Positions 1 to 8,131 of a stretch of DNA of 14,632 bases are shown in pieces. The DNA is from Nymphaea colorata. Lineage: Eukaryota; Streptophyta; Magnoliopsida; Nymphaeales; Nymphaeaceae. Numbering within the stretch: position 1 is the first letter of the stretch; each line of letters opens with the position of its first letter. Location: positions 42,501 to 57,132 of the forward strand of contig NW_022204752.1 of the NCBI RefSeq assembly GCF_008831285.2, read 5' to 3'. Below the pieces are notes generated by a model that was not told the DNA's origin, searched no databases, and was given only the letters and a program-made list of their open reading frames with translations. A program made the position numbers and the translations under genes.

Positions 1-221
1 TGCAGTCGAGTAATTAAGCGTTTCACAATTAGTGAACTAGATTTATTGTCATTGTCATAACCTAAATTTTCCGTGGGTTCATAAAAAATCGAACTATTTA
101 AACCATGATCATGAGCAAGTGCATAGATATACTCCCGAAAAAGAAGTGGATATAAGAAGCGCTGTTTCCGGTATCTATCTATTTCTAAATAGCCTTGCAA
201 TTCGTCTTGCAATTTATCCAT
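1..221 (-). CDS. matK: matK, 5' part (plastid-type intron maturase), cut by window edge
   Basis: On the minus strand an ATG at 221-219 opens a frame that stays open to the window edge: 73 full codons plus two bases. It begins [19 protein letters not shown] and goes on with [14 protein letters not shown] and a [10 protein letters not shown] segment, the characteristic N-terminus of plastid maturase K. MatK is normally about 500 residues and helps splice plastid group II introns, including the trnK intron in which it sits. Only the N-terminal region is present; the reverse-transcriptase-like and X (maturase) domains lie beyond the left edge. There is no frameshift or stop in what can be seen. 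Position between trnK exons is as in land-plant plastomes. If this copy is nuclear it has no means of correct expression; its intactness then means recent transfer. Confidence 0.96.
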
Positions 222-958
222 TTGTTTGCAATGAAACTTGAACCGCATGCGGGGGAGGATTTCTTGGGTTATTAAATAATCAATACATAGTGCGATATGG
301 TCCTAACAAGGTATATCATAAAAACTGATATACCTGGAGACAAGACGTCTAATCAACGCATCCTCTCTTTTTCCATCCAACTCGTTCGTGTTTGGGTATA
401 GTTACAAGAGATTGTGTATTAGAAATCCTTTATTTTTGCAACCCGATCGCTCTTCTGACTTTGGAATGAGTTATATTTATCAGTACACCGTTTCTTATAC
501 ACATTTGGTTACACTCCAGTAACTAATGGAGAACAGTGAATAGTTAGGATTTTTTTTTAAAGGAATCAATGATCCACTCGCAGGAGAGCCCTTTCCCGCA
601 TCAGGCACTAATATATTTTTAACGTCTAATTAGATCGGGTATTCGTTCGAATTCAGATAAGAACGGAAACTCGTTGCTTTTGGTTTTTCCTTATAATTGG
701 AGCCATATAGCTCTATCCATTTATTCACTTGACCCAACTGTGAATGAATTTTGAACCGTTCTAGCTAAGAATCAAAAGGACATTTTTTACCGATCTGATA
801 TGACCAGATAAGAATGAAGTATTCTCAGAGTTATCCATTGATACGACATGCTGTTTTTTCCATTCATTCCCTTTCAGGATCAGTCGTGGTCTTACAAACT
901 CTACCGATGGTATGGACGAATCCGCTTCATCCAAATGTGTAAAAGATCATAGCCGCAC
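1..958 (-). other. trnK-UUU: trnK-UUU group II intron, 5' portion (carries matK)
   Basis: The intron starts directly after the trnK 5' exon; on the minus strand its first bases are GTGCGGCTATGATC, the usual group II 5' splice consensus (GUGYG). It contains the matK reading frame and runs off the left edge, so domains V and VI and the 3' tRNA exon are not in the window. The stretch 222-958 between matK start and the exon is the normal non-coding 5' part of this intron; I see no other gene in it. Confidence 0.92.
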
Positions 959-995
959 TTAAAAGCCGAGTACTCTACCGTTGAGTTAGCAACCC
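959..995 (-). tRNA. trnK-UUU: trnK-UUU 5' exon (plastid tRNA-Lys), 37 nt
   Basis: On the minus strand the 37 bases start GGGTTGCTAACTCAACGGTA and end in CTTTTAA, so they contain the acceptor 5' strand, D arm, anticodon stem 5' side and the TTT anticodon. This is the canonical first exon of plastid tRNA-Lys(UUU), split by the matK-bearing group II intron. All bases I can compare look canonical. The second exon lies beyond the left edge. Confidence 0.95.
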
Positions 996-1039
996 AGATA
1001 AGGATCTAATTACGATCGAAATAAAAATCAAGAGATTTG

Positions 1040-1087
1040 ATTACCGGAACCAGTCAAGTCAAAATTACCGGAACCAGTCAAGTCAAA
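1040..1087. repeat. 24-bp perfect tandem duplication, two copies
   Basis: Two head-to-tail identical 24-base copies (1040-1063 and 1064-1087), each starting ATTACCGGAACCAGTCAAGT. It lies 45 bases upstream of the trnK 5' exon. Short perfect tandem duplications of this kind are common in plastid spacers and arise by slipped-strand mispairing. Confidence 0.9.
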
Positions 1088-1321
1088 ACATTGAACTAAC
1101 ATAAGCATAAGAATAACAGCAAGTTTAGAAGAAACTATGATTCTAAAAAATCTATACAATAAAGAAGAGCAGATTCACAGATAAGTATAGCTTTAGTAAA
1201 TAAAAAAAAAGACTTCCTGTGTCACAGACGATCCCTCAAACCAATCCTTTGAATGAAGTAAAAAACCAAACCTATGAAACCGCAAGAATAGATCGATTTA
1301 TCTACGATCGAATTCTATTGT

Positions 1322-1350
1322 ATTCTATTCGTTCGAGAGACCATTGTCAA
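1322..1350 (-). promoter_or_regulatory. candidate plastid sigma70-type (PEP) promoter upstream of trnK
   Basis: On the minus strand there is a perfect -35 box TTGACA (1350-1345), a 17-base spacer, and a -10 box TAGAAT (1327-1322). This matches the bacterial-type plastid RNA polymerase consensus and points at trnK/matK. The leader to the tRNA would be about 320 nt. Inference from motif only; a nuclear copy would not be read by that polymerase. Confidence 0.4.
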
Positions 1351-1526
1351 TACAAACGAAATATTGGGAAATCAAATCAAACAAAATACAATAAATAAAC
1401 TAAATATAAATAAGATAAGGCCTTGTGTTAGATTGGCACTACAAGAAATGAAAATGAAGTGAAGTAAAGAAGAAGTAGGTAAAAAAGAATATCGTATTTA
1501 TTCACTATCACTATAGGCCCCAAGAT

Positions 1527-1549
1527 TCACCTCTTGTTTCTTGAGGTGA
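1527..1549 (-). terminator. 7-bp stem hairpin in the rps16 3' flank
   Basis: TCACCTC (1527-1533) pairs perfectly with GAGGTGA (1543-1549) across a 9-base loop, about 275 bases past the rps16 stop. Plastid mRNA 3' ends are commonly set by such stem-loops, which act in processing and stability rather than in termination. A weaker candidate than the hairpin at 1665-1683. Confidence 0.3.
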
Positions 1550-1664
1550 GGGAGTCCCAAGGAAAACCATCAGATTAATGGTAATCCCATAATTTCATGG
1601 ATTTCAGTTATGACATATAATATAATCCTTTTTCTATCCCTCTCATATTCATATAAATATAAAA

Positions 1665-1683
1665 GACAAAGAGATTCTTTGTC
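1665..1683 (-). terminator. 8-bp perfect hairpin, likely rps16 mRNA 3' end structure
   Basis: GACAAAGA (1665-1672) and TCTTTGTC (1676-1683) form a perfect 8-bp stem with a 3-base loop, about 140 bases downstream of the rps16 stop codon. This fits the inverted repeats that protect plastid mRNA 3' ends. Function is inferred from position and structure. Confidence 0.4.
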
Positions 1684-1822
1684 ATTCTTTGTCCTTACAT
1701 TATCTCAAACCATATAGGAACAATAGCGAATAGGTATGAATATAGCAAGAGAGTGGCGAAGAAACAATTAAACAAAACTAGAACTAGCTACTATACCGGT
1801 CCATCTTTTGATTTCATTAATT

Positions 1823-2925
1823 TCATTTTGTTTGATTAACTCGAAGTTCCTTAAATACCTCTGCCTTTTTTGAAATATCATGAACAGTTCCCGTGGGTTG
1901 AGCTCCTTTTTCAAGGAAATATAGAATAGCAGGAACATTTAAATAAGTTTGATTCTTTATCGGGTCGTAAAAGCCTACTTTCCGAAGATCTCTTCCCTCT
2001 CTTCGGGATCTGACATCAATTGCAATGATTCGATAGGTGGCTCATTGGGATAGATCGATGGGCAATACCCCCCCCCCTGGAAACGTATAGGAAGTTTTCT
2101 CCTCATACGGCTCGAGAAAGAATGATTAAAATTGATGGATATAAATCTATAGCAAACGGATCCTTGAAATCATCAATTAAATTATGATTGAAGTCGTCTT
2201 TTTTCCTTCTTCCTTCCTATAAAATAAAAATATCATTCGTCCTCATAACTCAAGTTGGGTAATTCTCAAAGGACTAAAAAGAAATCCTTAAAAAATCCTT
2301 AAATAAATATTTATTGAGCGGTCTATAACCCTTTTTTGTCTCGTCTGGAATATATTTCCATTTCTTACTTATTATGATCCAATCCACTTGATTGAGACAA
2401 TCATTGAAAATGGTGTTTTCTTGTTTTGGAATCACTTATCCTTGAATCATTAGGTTTAGACATTACTTCGGTGATCTTTAATCTTCCGGAACGGCAGCAA
2501 CATACCTTTTGGCTATTTCTTTACGTCGAAGAATCATACGAACGATTCAATTCCATTAATTCCCCTGTGATACACTTCTTTATCATCGAAATAGTCTCAC
2601 CAATTACAGCAAACTTTTTTTTATAGAAAAGTCGGTCCAATTTGACCTTTTCTATATCGAAGATATACTTACGAAGTCGTTCCAAATTATTAATTGGCAC
2701 TAACCCTAGATCCTGCCTCTGATAATCATTTATTCTCGAGCTCCATCATGTACTATTTTATTTACATTACAACCCAACATCGTGGAGTAATGGTGAAACA
2801 GAACAAAATATGTCGAGCCAAGAGCATCCTCATTGAAGATGATGGATGTAAAAATCCACAGCCGATCATGTCATTCAAGTCGCACGTTGCCTTCTACCAC
2901 ATCGTTTCAAACGAAGTTTTACCAT
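1823..2925 (-). CDS. rps16: rps16, plastid 30S ribosomal protein S16, two exons, intact
   Basis: Exon 1 is 2925-2886 (40 nt, [13 protein letters not shown] plus one base) and exon 2 is 2043-1823 (221 nt, stop TGA at 1825-1823). Joined they give 86 residues, the normal length for plastid bS16. Exon 2 reads [18 protein letters not shown], then [12 protein letters not shown] and [15 protein letters not shown], the conserved core of the family. The splice junction falls inside an Arg codon, as in other angiosperms. The protein is a small-subunit component of plastid (70S) ribosomes. There is no frameshift or premature stop, so the copy is either in a plastome or was transferred recently. Order matK/trnK then rps16, all on one strand, is the standard angiosperm arrangement. 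Confidence 0.95.
2044..2885 (-). other. rps16 group II intron, 842 bp
   Basis: On the minus strand the intron begins GTGCGACTTG, a group II 5' splice consensus, and ends CCCAAT before exon 2. A domain V-like hairpin is visible near its 3' end: GAGCCGTATGAGG at about 2113-2101 with a partner TATACGTTTC arm. A run of ten C (2068-2077 on plus) lies just 3' of it and is a typical slippage-prone site in this intron. Small open frames inside the intron (for example 2426-2626 and 2694-2927 on plus) are chance. Confidence 0.9.
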
Positions 2926-3900
2926 AACAAAAATTCCTATAATTCGGAATCGGTACGGGATTGATTCAATATGGAATTAAATCATGAATAGTCATTGATT
3001 GATCTTTTATTCTATTTTTTAATATTCTCCATGGACGCATATGTATATCTAACAAGTATCCAGTTTGCCCCCTGATTCTAGCGTATGAATCATTTATTTC
3101 ACCATTTATAAGAAAGACGAATAAACAAGAAGTTAGTTAACAACCTGATCATTTGTGACAATCAGTCATGAGTGAAATGAGCCAATTCTTGCTCGAACGA
3201 CTAAGCTAAACTAAAGATCTTTAATTGGATTTCCAATACCGGAAAAGAATGAGTTAGTAACTGATTAAGCCATTCCAATGAACCAGAAAGGGCCAAAGTG
3301 GTTTGATGGTAAATGATAAATTAACTAATCTCAGACTTCATCGAGTATCAAGGATTCATGAAAAATGGTTTCACATAAAAAATCTCGTACTTTGCCATCA
3401 TTGCTATTGGTGGAAAGCAGTTCTTCCGTAAAGACTCAATTTGATCTCTGAATCAATCAGCAAGTCTGTGCAATCACAACGAATAACTGTAATTACGGAT
3501 ATCTCTTAGACGTCAATTTGATCATTTTGATCATCATAATAACATGAAATTTAATTTTGCTTTTCCTTAAATCATCAACTGTCTAAACCAGATCAACTGT
3601 CTAAACCAGATAAATGGGACGAGAAACAAAATCTAAAACTAATTTCATTTCTTTGTTCATGAGCATCAAACATAATAAGAAATATAGTAAAAGTCAAAAA
3701 ATGAATAAAAAAAGACACAGTAAAGTAAATAAGATAAAGTGAACGTCCTCGATTCATTCTTGAATCTGATTGAGAATATCAGAATCAAAGCAGCATGATC
3801 TTTTGTATCCATCGGGTTATGTTATATATACAGCTGTTACCGCGGGTATCGTGGATATTTTAAGGCATCACAGAAATTTCTGACCGAAACCAAAGACTGT
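2926..3900. other. rps16 upstream spacer, probably plastid-derived; right limit uncertain
   Basis: AT-rich non-coding sequence upstream of rps16. In plastomes the next gene would be trnQ-UUG, but I find no trnQ sequence, so the plastid-derived block must end before it, somewhere in roughly 3,000-4,000. I cannot place the junction by eye. No reading frame or RNA gene is supported here. Confidence 0.5.
3574..3609. repeat. 18-bp perfect tandem duplication, two copies
   Basis: Two identical adjacent units ATCAACTGTCTAAACCAG at 3574-3591 and 3592-3609. This looks like the slippage duplications common in plastid spacers and supports, weakly, plastid origin of this stretch. Confidence 0.9.
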
Positions 3901-4310
3901 TTGTTGTTTGTCTTAAGACCCGCCAGATCTCTTTCTTTCATCACATTCTTCTTGTGAGATTGTCAACTGTTCTTCCAGTTTTTCATAAAAGCTTTGTCAC
4001 AACTGTGGTTGTGACATTTTGAACTGGTTCTTGTGTATTTGATTAATGTATGCTTTATTCCTTACAAGAAGAGTCATTTAAAATACTTTCAGAACCGATG
4101 TGAAGGGCGCACGCTCTTACATTATTTGAATATGTTCCTTCCAATATGATGTGAATGCTTTCCCTTTGTTCACTGGCGTTTTGTATTGATTCCTGATAAA
4201 GGCTTCTAAGTTTTTTGTTTTTTTTATTTATGGCTGATGAGTTGTACTTGTAAATAAAATATTCTCTAGAAATAAATACATGAGATATTGAAATTGAAGG
4301 TTCTTTCAAT
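3901..4310. other. non-coding stretch at or beyond the plastid-type block
   Basis: No gene recognised. It holds one perfect inverted repeat: TGTCACAAC (3995-4003) and GTTGTGACA (4008-4016), a 9-bp stem with a 4-base loop. A minus-strand frame at 4055-4309 has no recognisable protein features and is probably chance. Confidence 0.4.
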
Positions 4311-4545
4311 ACAAACGTCAGACAAGATTAAACATCGGACACAACGGATAGATCGGACAAGACAAAACAAACGTCAGACAGGACGGACAGAAAGACAGAA
4401 CAGACACACACGAAACAAATGCCGGACAAGAAGCACATAGTGTTCTGTTCCTAAAATCATCAAACGGTGGACAAGGAACACCATTGTCCATAGGACAGGA
4501 CAGTGGTGTAATGGACAAGACGTCCTGTCCCAGTGGACAGCAATC
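4311..4545. repeat. GGACA-rich degenerate repeat patch
   Basis: The pentamer GGACA occurs at least nine times, with further AGACA variants and inverse TGTCC copies near 4484 and 4525. A 14-base word ACAAACGTCAGACA recurs exactly 56 bases apart (4311 and 4367), showing part of the patch arose by duplication. Toward the right end GGACA and TGTCC words face each other and could pair. The base composition is strongly purine/A-C biased compared with the flanks. No protein is supported on either strand. Possibly part of a transposon end or LTR. Confidence 0.55.
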
Positions 4546-6290
4546 AACGACCTCTAAAGGTCCTCAACATATGTGTCATTTGAACAAGCATTCCAAGGAT
4601 TATAATAAATCCTTCAAGTATAGTTTGATACTTAACTTTCAATATGGTTTTGAAAATCAACATATATATCTCATTCATTAGAGGCACTAATATTTGCATC
4701 TTCATATATATGGATGACATAACAATCACAAAAGCAACTCACAAGAAGTTGAAGATATTGTCAAAAAATGGGGAAAACATTCTCCAATAACATGTTTGAA
4801 AACTTCTTTCTTCATAGACACAATAAATAAGTAATGCAAAACTGTTTTAATTGTCAAACCTTAGTTTTATTTCTATTTTCTTAACTTACATAAATAATTT
4901 GTGGATCGAGATTTGGCTAGTGACTAATAAAATCTGACCTATTGACATCCTTAGTAGAACAAACTTGCAGAACTGCCGAATTTATCAAGTGAACACTATA
5001 AGATCAAGTCATCATTACAGCACCACTTATCTTCCAATCTATCCTGGCAAGTTCAAGTATTAATGCCCATCCTTTGAGAGTGTAGGCCAGGAATTAAACA
5101 AACGGAATGTTCATTGTTAACACAGCCTAGCTTTTAAACCATTCATTTGAATTCATCAAGACGAGCTTGGCAAGCCAAATACCCACATTAATATAATGCT
5201 ACCGTATCTTTGTCATGTGATTGATGCAAAAGAACTTGCTGTTGAAGTGTTTGTCTTGCAAATAAAAGGTTTGAAATTAGAACTCATATTCTAAGATTCA
5301 GCCTAAGCTTAGAACTAAATTTTATATGTTTAGTCTTCAAACAACAAACAATGTGCGTAACATGAAACAGGACACGATTGAGCACGTGGGCTCACCAACT
5401 TATTATGCATTCAACCTGGATCCCAATCACTGATCAGTTCAGTGAGTCGAGTAGCTAGATTTGGCTTGCTTAGACCAGGGTTACATCAAATGGGCCAGGT
5501 CTGGTATGAGGCCATGTCATTTTCTATTGCCAGGGATTCCACTTGTAATGCATTTCGTCAAGCCGTAAATCCGACCCCTTTGCCGGTCCATGGGTTCTAC
5601 TTTTTAGAGAAGAAGAAGAGAAGCTTTGTCCAATGTCCAAGCCACTCAAACGTGACAAAATTATATTAAACCAAATGGCACATTTTAATTCCTTTATACA
5701 GACCATACAATGTGAAGCCTCTAGTAAAACATCGTGCCAAAATTTATTAGTTTCAAGCAATATGAAATTTTATAATTTTACCTATTGTTCGTTCAAGTCA
5801 AAAGAAAAAGTTTAATGTATTTTCCACTAACAAAAAGTAGTTGATACTATCATTTATTCATCGAACTTGCTTAGTTTTACCTAGGCACGTCATTATACAA
5901 AGTATAGTTTCAGAAGCCGCCAAAATATTAAAACAAATGAAATGAAAATTTTATAAAATAATTAAGTAATTTCAAAAATTTAAATACATGAAACGGGGCA
6001 CGCTTGAATCATATCGAATCTAAACGGATTCAAATTAGACTATTCGGGGCAGACCTTCTAGGAGTCTAGCGTGGATGACAGGGCATTTTCATGAATTACG
6101 GCAAAACAAGACAACCAGCTAGTACTACCCTTACTTCTTCTGTAAACTACCATATTCTCTTGATAGGGTATCTGTTGGATAGGTAGCTTAGTGACTTTCT
6201 TGACAGGAATTACGGAAATGTCCCCAACTAACGCGGGTAAAGAGATCACCGTGAAAAAAGGGTAAAGAAAGAAATTTCTGTATTTCTGAT
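4546..6290. other. no gene recognised; AT-rich nuclear-type intergenic DNA
   Basis: I see no supported coding region or RNA gene. Present are a small perfect hairpin (AAGGATT at 4595-4601 with AATCCTT at 4608-4614) and a G-box CACGTG near 5383. A 22-base word is repeated with three differences (5360-5381 and 5986-6007). The minus-strand frame that ends near 6058 continues across the transposon terminus and matches no family I know. Confidence 0.5.
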
Positions 6291-6313
6291 TACTGTTTAA
6301 AATAAGCTTGGGC
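6291..6313 (+). repeat. hAT 5' terminal inverted repeat
   Basis: The 23 bases agree with the reverse complement of 12110-12132 at 15 positions without gaps, and at more if a one-base shift after the A run is allowed. The inner GGGC is shared. The T-A-x-TGTTT start is of the type seen at plant hAT ends. Confidence 0.8.
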
Positions 6314-6475
6314 ACCGGGCTGGACCGCCGGGTACCCGGTACCCGGCCCGACTCGGGCCCTGGGCCCGGGCCTTGCAATTGATTTTGGGCCGTTAATTAC
6401 GGGCTCGGCCTGGCCCGCCCGGTAATTAATGGTCGGGCTCGGCCAGCCGCTGTGATCAGCGGCGGCCCGAGAAGC
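6303..6475. repeat. hAT 5' GC-rich subterminal block
   Basis: Dense GGGC/GCCCG words in a strongly GC-rich stretch surrounded by AT-rich DNA. It includes the palindrome GGGTACCCGGTACCC region (6330-6344), the nested GGGCCCTGGGCCCGGGCC run at 6355-6372, a duplicated segment (TAATTAC/TAATTAAT followed by GGGCTCGGCC), and a hairpin GCCGCTG/CAGCGGC (6446-6463). Such subterminal arrays are where hAT transposases bind through the BED finger; binding here is inferred. Confidence 0.75.
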
Positions 6476-6513
6476 CTGACATTTTTTTTTTCTGAAAAAT
6501 GAACTTAGGGTTT
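6361..6513 (+). promoter_or_regulatory. site II motifs and a telo-box upstream of the hAT leader
   Basis: Two TGGGCC words (6361-6366 and 6386-6391) are followed by TTAGGGTTT (6505-6513), the reverse form of the plant telo-box AAACCCTAA. Site II (TGGGCY, bound by TCP factors) combined with a telo-box is a known arrangement in plant promoters of ribosomal-protein and other growth genes. Here it stands just before the transposon's presumed transcribed leader. Promoter function is inferred from motifs only. Confidence 0.4.
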
Positions 6514-6559
6514 AATAACGTTGATAATGAATTAATGATACTTTTAGTTTTAGCTTTCC

Positions 6560-6855
6560 TATTTCTCCCCGTCGAGACTCGAGACTGCCTCCTCGTCGCC
6601 ATCGGCTGCCTCTTCGTTGCCCTTTGGCTGCCTCCTCCGGTCGTCACCATCGCCATCGCCCATTGGCTGCCTTCTCCAGTGACCAGTCCTCCCAGTTGGT
6701 CGTCACCGTCGCCATCCCCCATCTGCTGCCTCTTCCAGTCCTCCTAGTCGGTCGTCGCCGTCCTTGTCGCCATCGGCTGCCTCCTCCGGTCATCCCACTT
6801 CCCAGTCGATCGCCGCAGTCGCCCATTTGCTGTCTCCCTGACCGCCTTCTTGCAG
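6560..6855 (+). other. pyrimidine-rich, repetitive hAT leader exon (probable 5' UTR) with splice donor
   Basis: A C/T-rich, GTCGCC-rich block made of imperfect units. The core CTGCCTC/T recurs near 6585, 6605, 6627, 6666, 6725 and 6776, each followed by variants of CCGGTC or CCAGT and GTCGCCATC. It ends TTGCAG/GTGTGT, with a plausible 5' splice site at 6856. Several overlapping open frames exist on both strands because the block is GC-rich and repetitive; none resembles a known protein. Best read as an untranslated first exon of the transposase gene, with a possible acceptor TGTTTTAG at 8071-8078. Confidence 0.45.
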
Positions 6856-8131
6856 GTGTGTCACTTTCCCCTTTCTTCCTGTCCGTCTCATTCTGTTTGG
6901 CATCATTTTTTTTCCCCTATCAGAATTAAATGAGCATACTGTGATTGTTGGGGAATGTTGGTCTTACACCATGCAAACTTTGCTTGATGGTTTTGTGACT
7001 GTCTTTTTCTCAGTTCTTGTTATATTGTCTTATTCTATTGTCAATTGAACAGTAGAAAGTACTACGTTACAATGTTGTACCCAATTTTTCCATTATCTAT
7101 TGTAATAGACATATTTGGCTAAGAAGTTTTGTCCACGATCTGCCTTTTCAGATATAGATGTTTTCTTAGGGCTTATGATTTTGGTAAGCCAATGGAAACT
7201 TATTGGTCTTTGAGCGGTGCTAATGACTGGAGTGACTGCCTCCTTATGATAGTACAGTTTCAACAAGCACACTTCTTTTATAATTGTGTAGTTTGGTTAA
7301 CATGCTTATCCTTTTTAACTGTTGTATACATGAACACAGCAGCTCATGTGCTTAGGTTCAAAGAAATTTGTTGATTTGAAAAAGAAAATTTATTAGCTAA
7401 GGCAATAAAAAATGTAATTTCGTGATGGAGGTAACAATGGAAAAGCATCGCAGCCATCATGCATTCACTTCAACGTTTATTTGAAGTTATCAATTGAAGT
7501 GCCATAATTATTAAAAACATTAAAAAAATCTTTTAAATTATAAGGAAGGTCAGCCCAAAATCAAAAGTTGCCTTTCTGTTTACCTTTTAAGAAAGGTCAT
7601 CAAACTTATCTTCAACTGATAGTTGCCAGTAAAAGTAAAAAAAAAACAACATTGGATGACACTCTCAAAATGCTGTTATCTAAATAGGAGGTTTTGTTAT
7701 AACTTTTTTTTTTGCAATCATTTTTTTTAACATAGTTTATATGTTTTGATGACATTTAAAACAACATTTTCTGCGAAAATTTCGAGGGGAAAGTAGGGTA
7801 TTCATGGCTTTTGACAAACCATTTTATCAAAATTAGATTTTTCACAAACTTAATTTTGACTACACCTAAACAGACCTCAGACAAGGTTTGGAGAGTAAAT
7901 GGATCTTTTTGCATCCACAACGCCATTTAAGGGTGTCATCTAAACACAATGAAAACCTTTTATCAAGAAAAAAGGAAACATGAGGCCCATATATGAAACA
8001 TGTTTTTAGGTCTTCACATAAAGATCATGTTTTGGTATGTTTGTTTCTTTCAACAAGTTGCAACTTATTCTGTTTTAGTTATTGTTTATCAACAATTTCA
8101 ATAAGTTCATTCACATGTGTCACTTCAACTT
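6856..8131 (+). other. presumed intron or leader of the hAT gene, no coding
   Basis: AT-rich, with stops in all frames. It lies between the candidate donor at 6856 and the transposase start. The frame at 7129-7374 has no family resemblance. The one notable item is the inverted-repeat pair at 7655 and 7940, listed separately. Confidence 0.45.
7655..7940. mobile_element. MITE-like inverted-repeat insertion, about 286 bp
   Basis: The left arm 7655-7677 starts GATGACACTCTCAAAATG. The reverse complement of the right arm (7919-7940) starts GATGACACCCTTAAATGG. About 18 of 23 positions agree with one gap, beginning with eight exact bases. The interior is non-coding and AT-rich. This fits a small non-autonomous DNA transposon nested in the hAT intron, or the stem of a foldback element. 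I cannot define a target duplication, so the true ends may lie a few bases further out. Confidence 0.4.

Larger units (their letters stand above)
996..1822. other. trnK-rps16 intergenic spacer, plastid type
   Basis: AT-rich spacer with no reading frame of note. It carries a 24-bp tandem duplication next to trnK, a sigma70-type promoter candidate facing trnK, and two perfect hairpins on the rps16 side. Location and composition are those of an ordinary angiosperm plastid spacer. Confidence 0.75.

Noticed and set aside
2101-2113. Domain V of the rps16 intron seems to have a T where the GUUC arm would pair with the AGC triad, suggesting a dead intron
   Set aside because: I recall similar TATACGTTTC arms in functional angiosperm rps16 introns, so it cannot be taken as a lesion without an alignment.
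2426-2927. Plus-strand open frames inside the rps16 intron (2426-2626, 2694-2927)
   Set aside because: They lie antisense within a group II intron and partly over rps16 exon 1, and have no protein family features.
3832-3855. TGTTACCGCGGGTA resembling the inverted right-edge motif TGTTACCGTGGTA, which would pair as ends of a 10-kb element
   Set aside because: Only eight contiguous bases are shared, too few for a pair of ends over that distance, and nothing else supports it.
4055-4309. Minus-strand 84-codon frame, and the overlapping frames at 4318-4518, 4484-4681 and 4544-4729
   Set aside because: Unbiased or repeat-driven composition with no recognisable domain; overlapping frames on both strands come from the GGACA repeats.
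2926-4310. Search for trnQ-UUG, the next plastid gene
   Set aside because: No tRNA-Gln-like sequence was found on either strand.
4684-4770. IYMDDI-like peptide that resembles the YxDD box of a retrotransposon reverse transcriptase
   Set aside because: Only about seven residues fit; flanking codons do not extend the match and no gag, integrase or LTR is recognisable.
5360-6007. 22-base word repeated with three differences (5360-5381, 5986-6007) as ends of a small element
   Set aside because: Direct orientation, short, and no further similarity on either side.
6058-6378. Minus-strand 106-codon frame next to the hAT 5' end
   Set aside because: Its N-terminal part is read from transposon GC-rich sequence across the terminal repeat, so the frame is artificial; the remainder matches no family I know.
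6456-6929. Several overlapping 60-100-codon frames on both strands
   Set aside because: GC-rich repetitive leader; open frames on both strands come from composition.
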